From: Davidsoniella eucalypti
Lineage: Eukaryota > Ascomycota > Sordariomycetes > Microascales > Ceratocystidaceae
Assembly (NCBI GenBank): GCA_004009845.1
Contig: RMBW01000028.1
Location: 62,001-126,000 of the forward strand
Direction of reading: 5' to 3'
Length of the DNA stretch: 64,000 nt
Shown here in pieces: positions 34,505-45,012 of this stretch. Both the position numbers and the translations under genes were made by a program. The notes under the pieces were generated by a model, which did no database searches, was not told the DNA's origin, and worked only from the letters and a program-made list of their open reading frames with translations. The first letter of the stretch is position 1; every line of letters starts with the position of its first letter.

Positions 34505-36909
34505 TTAGTCGTAGCCAGCTCCACGTTGCCAGGGACTAAAAGGACAAAGATGTTAGGAATATATCTATTAATAACATAGAAAATGACAATAAAGGCTTAC
34601 CTAGAGTTGTTCTGTTGGCGGAACTGGGTGGGGTTCTGGCCGCCATACGCATTGTTCACGTGGCTGTTGCTGCTGTACGCAGAAGGCGCCTGGCTGTACG
34701 GGCTGGGCGATCTGTCAACCTGAGCGCCATTGAAGCTAGGTGCAGGGCTAGGGCCACGCTGAGGCTGGCCACCAGGGAAGAGCGGCAGCGATGGGTCAAT
34801 GGGCGAGCGAGGCGCACCAGACATGTTCTTCTCGTTGCCAAAGGAAGACGCAGAACCAGCGTTGCTAACAGGCAGGTTATGCGCGGCGTTGCTGGCAGCA
34901 CGCTGGCGGATGCTATCAGACGAAATAGACTCGTTATCCTCGTCTAGATCGAGCTGGTTCTTGTAGCCACCGTGCTTGTCACCACGGGCAGTTGCAGCCA
35001 GTGCGTCAAGCTCAGTAGTGGCAGCCAGGTGAGTCTGCGACTTCATGAACGAAGCGCGGTCATCAGCCATGTAGTGGTAACGGTTATCGGGGTTCTTGCG
35101 GAAGAAGACAAGGACAGTCGAGCCGATAAGCATCAGCAGCAGAATCAGCGAGAAGGCAGCGTTGAGAATGAACAACACAACACCAACAACACCAACCATT
35201 AGATCAGGAGCCCCGAATACATTAGTCATCAAGAACAGGAAGATGGCGTTGATAAAGTTAACGGCACAAATGGCAATGTTGATAGAGTTGGTGGCCTTGT
35301 CCATCCAGGGGCGGATGACACTGGCAGTAATCAGGGCAATAGCCTCCAAAATGACAAAGGCAACAGCCTGGACAACGTTGGACTTCTGGCCCAGAGCAAT
35401 GAACATGCCCTTGACCAACAGGTAACCCAGAGTGGGCACAATGAAGTAGTATGCGGAGGCGCGGTACTGAACGTAGAGGAAACCCCACTTGTTGATGGCC
35501 TGAGGATCGGAAAACAGGATGTAAGCCGGGTTTTGGTGCATAACGACAGAGCGGCGGGCAATGAGAATGACCTTGCTGGCAGCCCAGCCCAGAGTAATCA
35601 GAATACCGAAGAAGAAGAAAACAGCCAGGACGATCTCAGCAGGCGAATCCTTCTCAATGAACTCCCACATGCAGATAATGACAATCTGGGGGAAGCCAAT
35701 TAGCGAGATACGGAAGAGGATACCCTTCAGAACGGTACGCCAGCCATTGCGGAACTCCTGGAAGCGGTCGGCCTTCATGGTCTTGTTCTTGATGAGCATC
35801 TCAGTGATACCCTTGAAGGCAGCAATGCCAAAGATAGTGCAAAGGACGAACAGGCAGAAGAAGGTCAAGCAAGTCATGAAGAAGTTTGTGGACTCGATAT
35901 TAGCCTTGAAAGCGACACGCTCAATACCATAGACTAGATAATGGCCAGCGCTAGTAGTAACAACGGAACGGCGAATCATCTGGGCAGCGGCACGGGGTAG
36001 CATAGCAATATCACGGGACATCAGGCCACCGGCCTGGTAGACGTCCACGGCGCCATACTCTGGTAGGCCACGCTTCTCAACTTCAACGGAGACAGTCGAA
36101 AGGGAGTCAAATAGGGTCGAGGGAGTACCACCAGTGGCGCGCTGGTACCAGGTGAAGATGTCCTGCATGAAGCCCAGGTGAATAACACCCATAGACCACT
36201 GGAAATCCTGGGTCCAGGCGCGCACGATGGGCGGCATGCGGACAGCAGTAAGACCAATCATAGCCTGGGCTTGGAAGTACGAGAATAGAGACATGGCGTT
36301 AGAGGCAACGTGGGCGGCGGTGTTGGAGTGGCCCAGACCGGAGATGACGGCAGCAGAGACCAAGGCCAGACCGGCAACAATAGCAGTAGCCCACTTGACA
36401 CCCAGAAGGTCGACAGTTTTTCCGTTGGAGATATCGGCCTCGACGCAGGCAACCTGCTCACCAGTCGCGGTCATGTTGACCTTGATTCTGACGGTGGCAT
36501 CCAGATCGGGAACACTGTAAGCAATGCCGGGGATGTTCTTAACGGTCGACTCGCCGACGCTCATAACGAAGGTCGGCATGGTCAGACGACCGGAACGCAT
36601 TGGACAGATACCAGCCAGATCCTCGTAGTCGCATGGGTTGATGGTTTGCTGAAGAATTTCATAACCGTAGGCGGTCAGCGAGATATCGAAGGTGACGTTG
36701 CCGTTGACGGAGATGGTGGCTTCCAGATCGACACTGGCGGAGTAATTGGCGGGTGTGAAGGTGACCTTGAACAGTGAGGCACCGAAACCAGACGAATCAC
36801 CACATGTGTTCAGCGACTGAGAGCTGAGGACTCGCTCGGCAGCAACAGGCGTGGCGACAAGCGACGCTAGAGCAGCGAGCGGCGCCCACCGCATAAAGGA
36901 GAATCTCAT
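34505..36909 (-). CDS. Flc/TRP-like membrane protein (ML-like domain plus TRP channel-like region), 779 aa, 2 exons
   Basis: Exons 36909-34601 and 34535-34505. The 65-nt intron (GTAAGC donor, CCTAAC branch, TTTTAG acceptor) replaces an in-frame stop and adds PWQRGAGYD, an ending I associate with fungal Flc proteins. A signal peptide covers about residues 1-24 (cleavage near VAAERV). A lumenal ML-like domain follows (cysteines around NTCGDS, NPCDY and GICPM), then a TRP-like region with eight or more hydrophobic segments (for example WATAIVAGLALVSAAVISGL and FFMTCLTFFCLFVLCTIF) and a cytosolic Ser/Pro/Gln tail with phosphorylation-prone runs. Yeast Flc1-3 act in ER/Golgi and plasma membrane in FAD import, cell-wall integrity and calcium homeostasis; S. 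pombe Pkd2 is related. Which paralogue this is cannot be told. Confidence 0.9.
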
Positions 36910-37020
36910 GATCAAGTCGTCGGTCGGAGCTGGCGGCGAAATACACGCAGCGAGAAAGAAGAATAATGGATATCGAATACAGTTGTAGCTATGGCGCTAA
37001 TATAGAGGCGGATTGCTTTC

Positions 37021-37057
37021 GAGAGCAAGTCTTGTTGTTGTTGTTGTTGTTGCTCTC
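37021..37057 (-). repeat. (CAA)7 run enclosed by 8-bp inverted arms, upstream of the Flc-like gene
   Basis: GAGAGCAA at 37021-37028 and its complement TTGCTCTC at 37050-37057 enclose seven TTG units (CAA on the gene strand), 112 nt or more upstream of the start codon. If transcribed it would form a short hairpin with an unstructured CAA loop in the 5' leader. Confidence 0.55.
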
Positions 37058-37988
37058 AGAGAGATGAAAGACGGTGGTTGGCAGGAATGCGTGAATTACG
37101 GGCTTAATGGATACAGGATACGATGCCCTTAGTAAATACGGGCCAGAATTCAATCCAGTCAATCGGTGCGAAGCAAAGAGATTCGAGTCGGGTCGTCAAG
37201 TCGGGAATAGAAAAGAAAAAAGGGAAAATAATACAGTCGAAGAAATAAATGGTCTCGTCAAGAGTGTAAAGCGAGCGACAGTTCTTCGACGGCGACGATG
37301 GTGATAACGATAACAAAGGATGCTGATTAAATTGAGAGCAGCGAAATCGACATATCCAATCGCCTTTTGTGATAGCGAGTGGAAGAATAAGAAGAGAAAA
37401 TAACAAGAAATAGAAGAAAATAACCAAAGAATAAGGCACAGATGACAAGAAGACAAATAAAATAAAAGAGACAACCAATAATATAAAAAAGAACAAAAGA
37501 ATTCGAGGAAGAAAAAAGACGGAGTTTGGTGAGTTTGAGAATCAAGGCAGCGCAGGAATGAAAAGGGAATTAAAAATAAAAAAGAGACAAGAAGAAATGC
37601 AAGCAAAGACCTTGGGCGATTGATTCGTAGAGGGAAGATCGGCTCGATGCGATTTTGGGTTATTGCATTGCTTATTGCTGCTTTCTGCTCTGGCCTGGGC
37701 TTAATTTTTGCAACTGCTAACGTCTGGGCCGCTTCTTGTTCCTTCCGATTTCTTGCTTGTTTATTGTCCCACCTTAATGGAGAGATTCTCTGGCAAAAAA
37801 AAATACAAGAGGGTAGTAGCAGCAAAGAGAGGGAGGCAGTGAAGGTTGTGGAAAGAGGAAATTGAGACAACAAAGAAAGCATGGAAACAGAAAGGCAAGA
37901 ACGGCAGAAAGCAAGTAAAAAATACCCCAATAACACGCCCTAGCAGCAGCAAATCAGGCCTTATTCAGGGACAATCTAGAGCCATCTT

Positions 37989-38018
37989 ACATGTATACAT
38001 TTAAGTTTGTATACATGT
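37989..38018. repeat. Short inverted repeat (11-bp arms)
   Basis: ACATGTATACA at 37989-37999 and TGTATACATGT at 38008-38018 with an 8-nt spacer. Function unknown. Confidence 0.6.
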
Positions 38019-40493
38019 GTTAGTACAAAAATACGTTGTACATACGCATGCAGGAAGCAGGAAGCAGGAACGGCAGCGCCAATTACGAACAGGAACAGGA
38101 ACGGGCAACTACTTTGGCGTGCGCTATCCCAAATCCGCAATTCGACTCTACAGCGCTTCTCCAATCAACGACAAGCGCTCTTTCTTTCGCATTATCTCTT
38201 GTCTTTTCTATCTTTTCTTTCTTTTCGCGCTATCAGGTCGGTCAAGTCCTTTGCCAAGGGCCAAGAAGAGGGGGACAATATCAAAATAAGATATACACGA
38301 AGAGTAAACGGTCGTTCTTACTTTTCTCTCGCCTGTCGCTCGCAACCAGACCAAGAGAATACAAAGAGGCAGCAAGATAAATAAAGCGTGGCCGACTGAC
38401 CGTATTGGCAGCTATGACTTCAAAAACCTGGGCTGGAGCATATCTTCCGATGGACTTTTTTCAGGGGGGGGGTTTTTCCCACTTGAGTACTAAAAGACAC
38501 AGAAGAAAAAGAGACGTATCAAAGCAACAAGCAACTAATAATACAGCATACCTTACTATATTTGGGCTCAGTTCAGGGCCCCACAGTCTAAAAGCCCACT
38601 AGCCACCGCTGACACATAATGCAGCTATAGAGCCTGTCTGCTGTTTGTTTCCGTCTTGTTTTCAGCGGCCTCGAGAGGGACCCAGTGGCTGAGCGAGTGA
38701 CTTTGTTCTATTGCATCCTTACGCGGCCACCAGGTCAATTGAGAGAAGACGAAAGAAATTACAGGGCATCCATACACTATAAACAAGCCAAGCACCTCTA
38801 TCTTTTTTTTTCTCTACAACTCGAGTTCTCTCTTTTTCTTGTTCATCTTGAAATTACGGGTGTGCAAACAACGTGAACAAGGGGTTTTCCAATCTTTTTA
38901 CAGCGGTAGAGTAGCAAAAGAAACTAATAAAATAAAAGCCAAAGCATCAGAAAAGGTTCTGCCTGATAGCTTCAAGTCAGGGGCAATCCAGAAGATACTT
39001 GACAGGGTGTTGCATTTGGCCTGTAATCCCGGCCAGGGCTCAGGTCACTGCTATGCGCCCTCGTATTGGCACTAACAATCGGTACCTTGGCAATGCCTTG
39101 TTCTTTTCCCGTCCTACTTCAACAACTGTTCATGTCCGCGTTCGCCGTGTCTCGATGGTCGTGTTCTTGTTGAAGGTCATCAGACATCGCCGTATTGCTG
39201 CTTTTAGTAAGATCTTGTCTGGAACACGGGCTCTACCCAACCAACTACACGTATATTTACCGGCTAATGTACTAACACTGCCAATACTAACACGTCCCAT
39301 GACGACGGTGCTGAGACCGGTGATCGACGCCCCGCCAAACCTGCACCGTTCCTCGCCAGAACTCCGCCTCAATCGCAATCTGCCCTTTTGGTGGTGGCTA
39401 TAATGGACAAGAAACTTCAGGCTCTCTCACCACAGCATGTATGTATCCAACGATATACCGCATGTTCTTCTACTAGTAGTACTTGCTTGTCTGTACAATT
39501 TGATCGTCGCCAGGGCTTTCTCTTTTTCCCTCTTATTTCTACTATGTATTCTCGTTGTTTTCTTTGCTGATCCTCGTAACACTGAATGTATCACAGCCCG
39601 CCTACAATCTATAATCTTCTTTCTTGGTTGACGGTGTCATCCTCCAATTCCGAACAGGGTGCGTCCTGAAACAAGACACTTCAAACTGGCTATTCTGTCT
39701 ATTGATTTCGTGTATTCTGTTCTCTCTGTGTGCCTTTTTTTCTTCTTCTTCTTCTCGGGTCTGCCAGTATAGTGGAATAAATTCATGCACAGGCAAGTTA
39801 AGGATGGACTGGCCCGTGCAATAGAACGCACACAGCAAGTTTTATGCCGTATTTTGATGTGCGCTGCGGATTTTCTCACCTAATATATATGTATGTATTA
39901 ACTAATACTTCCACTACATAGACCTAACTAACCAACCCGATCTCAATGCTAAACTTAGCTTGGCTTTGGCACTGTTTCGAGTTTATCGTGCATTGTAACT
40001 CTGTAACCTGCACCTCCGTCGCTCCAAATTTAAACTACGTCTAACAATCCCAACGTCCCAAAAGTATACGCCCATTTAAGCTCTCCCTGCATGCCACAGT
40101 TTATGCCCTTCTTTCGCTCTTTCACAGTACCAAAGCCTCCCTTTTTCGCTCTATTGGAATGCCATGTACAAAATCGAGAGCTTCTTGCGATAAAGTTCCT
40201 CGGTGTTTTATTACTATAGGGTTGTATGTGGTACGTGTAAACCCTAATGCACTTCAACATAAACTGTCTTTGGGTTTCGCCTCAACAATCAATACGGGGT
40301 TTTTGATATGTTTCGTCTCGTAAATCACACTTTGAATGTGGAATTAGGTCATCCCGGGTCTCCTTACCTTATGAACAAGACGCTACGTACAGACCATCCT
40401 GTGCCCCGAACATCTTGTTGCAAACTGGTAGTGGCTAGCACACTATATTCGTGTAGAGATCGATCCAAATATAATACGAGGATGCTAGTCCCG

Positions 40494-40517
40494 AAAAAAA
40501 AAAAAAAAAAAAAAAAA
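40494..40517. repeat. Poly-A tract, 24 nt
   Basis: Uninterrupted A run on the + strand; no identifiable element upstream and no clear target-site duplication. Confidence 0.8.
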
Positions 40518-41385
40518 TAAGAACAAAGGCTTGATAGCTCGAGATACATCAAATTTGTCTGGCTGATACTGGTGAGTTCTCCTGGATTTTCAATGCTACC
40601 TTGCTCTATATATATCAAACGAAAGAACTAAGCTTCGAGAGATTGCATGAACTATTCTTTCTGTCTGTCTTGCTGTCAGTATTCTCATAGCACATCATCT
40701 TCTCATCATGGCCTGTCCAATTTTTACTTGAGCTGTAGTACATATCTAGGCTGGATAAAGTAGAAGAAAAGAAGCTCGGTCTCGCTTGGCTGCCATGGTT
40801 TCAGTTGGGCTTGTCGGTCACCCAACTAGCACAGAAATAGTAGCATTAACAAGAACATGGTGATCCATTCATTTACTGATAGCACAGCACTGCTATTTTC
40901 AGTTGAATAACTGCTATTGTTGTCCTTGGATCGTAAACTAAAAAGAAGGAGAAAAAGGACGGCTAAAAGGCCTCAACATCATCCTTTTCTTCGATCGATC
41001 TGATTTGTTGCTCCCATCTTCTAGAATATGTCATTGTTACCCTATTTAGCTTCAGGATTTGCTCTACTGTTGAATGAGAGGAATAAATAACAAAAGGCGT
41101 ACGTAAGAAATCGCAATTCGTATTCAGGAATATTGCCAGTAGGAATCTAGGTGCATATTTCTTTGTATTTCAGCCAGCAGATCTGTACATATATATAAGA
41201 TACGTTAGAAACTAGTGCTTACTAGAGACGCCGATATATCAGGAAAAAAAGATATATCAAGGAATAAAAGCCCACCACTTCGTCACTATGTCACATGTAC
41301 TCCTGCAACATCATCATGGCTAACTAAAAGATCCGGCCGGCTTGGAAGATCTCGTTAAACCGTTACATATCATTCCTACTATCCC

Positions 41386-41408
41386 AAAAAAAAAAAAAAA
41401 AAAAAAAA
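41386..41408. repeat. Poly-A tract, 23 nt
   Basis: Uninterrupted A run on the + strand, within 0.9 kb of the previous one. Confidence 0.8.
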
Positions 41409-41999
41409 GCTTAGTTTCGTGATGACGACTACAAAATCATTTATGTAGAACGTTCACCGCTTAAGTGCTAATTTACATGTTTTCCGCCCGTGAAATAAAA
41501 TAACAGGCAAACAATGCATAGCCCAGATCTTTTCGCCTTACATAACCCTAACACATAAGCCATTGTGTAAATCAAGATTGATAATACTACCATTTAAACA
41601 AACAACAATTTTTATACCAACAGACGCGAATGTATGTTAATATAAAGTCGTCATTAAATAGATTCAATTTAAAATAGACAGTAATTAGTAATTTTCGTTT
41701 GTTTATGTTGACATTCAAGTAGTTGGTCGTTCGGGTTCTAGCCAATCTTGCTAGTTACATAGTTTGTTCTTTATAATGACTGACACCGTCAGTAACTAAA
41801 TCATTCTTACTGTGTTGCATTAATAAAGTGAATAGCAAACTATCTAACCGCGTTTCCAAAATTCTGAAAGAAACAGATTGTGATACAGATACAACCCAAG
41901 CATGCAACTATGAAAAAGAGCATCCATCTATCCTATGATATATAGTGTATATCACAACGAAACAAAAAAGTGACAAATGGTTTAACATGGAAGATACGT

Positions 42000-44900
42000 C
42001 TAGAATCGATCCCATACGGTATTCCACGGATTATCCGACTGATCGAACGCCACGCCGTGTTTATAACTGCCCAAGAGCTCCTCTTCATCTACACCGACGT
42101 GTGTCTGGCCATCACGACCCTTAAACGTACCTAATCCATATGTCTTCTCGATACTATCCAGTTTCTTGCTCATAGCCGCTGTACCCAACATACTAGTCCC
42201 AACGAAATCGTACAACATCTTGCTTTGGTGAATATATGCCAGCGTCGACGCAATCGTGTTAGGCTGGCGGGGTAGGAACGGGTGGCGGCGACGTATGTAT
42301 ACTATGGTGGATACGACAGCCAGGTAGACGAGGATGAAGAGGGCACCGGCTAGAGATGCATAGAAAGAAGTGGCTGTTTCTTGGCTTGTGTTGTTGATCG
42401 AACTTGAGTCTTTATCGTCTTCGAATAGGCCACGGAAGAGTAAAAGCTGATTTGGGTTTGTCGTAGAATTACCATTTTGGGTCATGTTGGTTAGAGCTAT
42501 CTGATGGAAAGATCGAACGTTGACGGTTGTTAAACTACTTAGCAATACCGTGAGAAGCTCGACAATGACAGACCCAAGGCCAACAAGAAACATGATGAAA
42601 TGTTTGTTGTAGAGTGCTCGGTATGGTAGATATCCAAAGGGCATTGCCGTGTAGTCTAGCATGAGAGTAGATGCTGGGGCATGGCGTTTGCCCAGGATAT
42701 AGAACGGCTCAATCATTCGTACAGCCTTGTCGATCATACCCCACGACATCTTGATAGTAACGGCTATAATGGTGAAGAGCAATGGTGCACTATCAGTATC
42801 TACACCAAGATCGAAGAATATAAATGCCGGAATGAGCGCGATGAATAGAATGATGAACACAAAGAACGATAGATATCCACTAGCGCGTAACATGACAGGA
42901 TGTGGGTTTTCTCTGCGTGTCATCGTCTCCTTTGTCTCTTCTTCTTCGTGGTCATAACGCATAGTCCCGGTTGGATCGGGCTTTTTGTTGAACCCAATCG
43001 AAGGGTTATCTTTATGTGGCGTTAGAGCGCTGTTCTGAAGCAAATATCTCCGGCCCTTGAGGTGGCGATGGAGCTGTGCATGCTTCATGGTATCTGTATT
43101 TTGGAAGTCGACCATTATATGGCACACAACAGCTATAGAAGCCAGTCCGCATATTCCACGGGGATCACGGAGTAGACCACTCCGGCGTGTTTTGAGCAGT
43201 ACAAGCATCATAATTCCACAAAGGGCGCACACCATAAATACAGCAGATAGGACGTGAGGCCAGGTATTGCTAATGACAAACTTCTTGAGGACTTGAGGAT
43301 TGGCCTGACGTTCCTTACGACTTGGCTGCATGCTGATGCTGGCGGAGGCCAAGGTTGGGACTATAGAGACGGCAAGAAGCGTTGCTATAGACGACAGGGT
43401 CACAACGTGATGTTTCATTTTGAGAGACTGGAAGAGGCGCCAGAAACCGGTGTCTGTGACGTAGTCGACGTCGAGGCTTTCAGATGCTAGTGCGCCGTTG
43501 TCTCGCGATAGTTGGTGGAAGGGCTCGAGACGCTTGACTTCGTAGTCACTCAACTGCCACAAAAACACCAAAGATAACCGAGACAAGAATGGGTAGGTAC
43601 TTGATAGAAAAGTACGTTAGGTGCGAGATCTTGCTAGGATCTGTAAAACTGAATAAAGTGTCGTCTTTTCTGACATGCAGTGTCACTTCAATGGCAAGCA
43701 CTAGCCCAAGTGAAAGCAGGATAAGAAATGAAAGATAGAATGTCCGCATAGAGAAGGGGCGCCAGTTCGGCTGTGGGTAGATAATCATCGTCTTGGATTT
43801 TTGTTCATCTTCATCGCCGCTGTTGCGTAATGTTGCGCGCCGTTTATTAAAGCTGCTTGGCGAGTCGGGCGTACGAAGCTCTGGCCCAACCATGGCACTG
43901 ATATCAACCTTGACGTCTACAGCAGAGCTTACATTGTCCGTATCATACAATGGCTCATCAATCACTACAGCAAGGGGCTGACCACGGCGGTTGGCCTCTG
44001 CTTGGCTGAGATTGCGAATTGTGCTGGCACGTGACATGACACTGTTGCCTCGGCGCATAGAAAATGAACGGAAGATACTGCTGGGAGCGGTGTATTGGTG
44101 ATATGATGGAGGGGAATAGTCGACTCCAGGGCTTGGAAAAGTGGGAGAAAGAGCCGAATATCCCATTTCTTTACTATCAGCATCAGCCCCGAGGTAAGAA
44201 CTCCGGAGCTGGGTGATAGGCGGTTGGTGGCCGGCACCGATACCGCCGGTGAGCTTGCCCTGCAGCTCTTGCTCCTGAAGATAGCGAAGTGCGTCTGGAT
44301 CTGGCGAGCTGAAATCTATATGGTGTGATGGCGGGGATGACATTGATTCCTCGACTTTATGAGACTGGTCTAGCATGGGCACCATATCGCTTAGATCGCC
44401 TTCTTCCGGTATAGCAGCATAGTTTGGCCGAAGGGATAACCCACGAGACAGTCGAGATAGTGTTGATCTACGGTCCGGTTGTTGAGACTCGATTGGTGTA
44501 TGATCGTGGCCCTCAAAATTGGATGGTCTATGCTGTTTTGGTGGAGAAGCTAGCAAGCTTGGGTCGTTGTTATAAGGAAGCGTATAGGATGCTACTGGCG
44601 AAGTAATTCTGGGGTATTCTGACGCCTCTTCAAAGGCAGTGTATAGTGAAACTTGGGACGGGTGAGGCTGTATGCCATATTCTGATGGTGTCAACATCGA
44701 TACTTGAGATGGCTGTGAGTAGAGCTGATGATCACGATAACTTGGTAGGTTGATATGTGAGTCCAAGTTGGAATGAGTAGTGCTCGAAAAAGCAGTGGAC
44801 GCAGGAACTGGAGATGCTGGTATATCGGCACTGGGATCATGTGAAAGATCTATAGCAAAAGGGTTGAAATCGTCTAGACTCGTGATGCGTGACGAAGTAC

Positions 44901-45012
44901 GCGCGGGTTGCTGAGGTGTTCCATGTTGTGAAGGCGTTTGCCCGGCGATTCTTTGAGAAAACGAACCATGGCCAGAGACATTATTGGGAACAGCACCGTA
45001 GTTCCACGACAT
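42000..45012 (-). CDS. DUF3433 multi-pass membrane protein, about 1003 aa, with an apparent one-base frameshift
   Basis: Two long frames overlap at 43586-43546. The first, from ATG at 45012 (MSWNYGAVP), gives about 380 Ser/Pro-rich residues, then membrane segments FYLSFLILLSLGLVLAIEV and YLPILVSVIFGVF. The second continues with WQLSDYEVKRLEPFHQLS, the DUF3433 signature, and about seven more hydrophobic segments, ending NPWNTVWDRF. Protein similarity crosses without a gap exactly where one base is surplus, beside a run of five T (43561-43565 on the + strand): with four T the peptide would read GVLWQLSDYEVKRLEP. No sensible intron fits without removing a membrane segment. It is therefore a sequencing or assembly indel, a recent loss-of-function mutation, or, less likely, programmed frameshifting. 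DUF3433 proteins are fungal membrane proteins of unknown function. Confidence 0.8.

Larger units (their letters stand above)
36910..41999. other. 5-kb intergenic region
   Basis: 36910-37950 is the upstream region of the Flc-like gene, C/T-rich on the minus strand, with a (CAA)7 stretch inside a small hairpin at 37021-37057. From 37950 to 41999 I see no gene: open frames are short, overlapping and unlike protein. Contains an inverted repeat at 37989-38018 and poly-A tracts at 40494-40517 and 41386-41408. The end nearest 42000 is the 3' flank of the DUF3433 gene. Confidence 0.5.

Noticed and set aside
36310..36777. 155-codon frame (+) opposite the Flc-like gene
   Set aside because: Antisense of a well supported membrane-protein gene; no independent evidence.
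38007..38384. Three overlapping frames of 90-125 codons (+)
   Set aside because: Mutually overlapping in all frames, low complexity, no motifs.
43580..43605. Short intron (GTACCT...GGCAG, 47 nt) to join the DUF3433 frames
   Set aside because: It would delete a conserved membrane segment, is shorter than every other intron here, and lacks a branch site.
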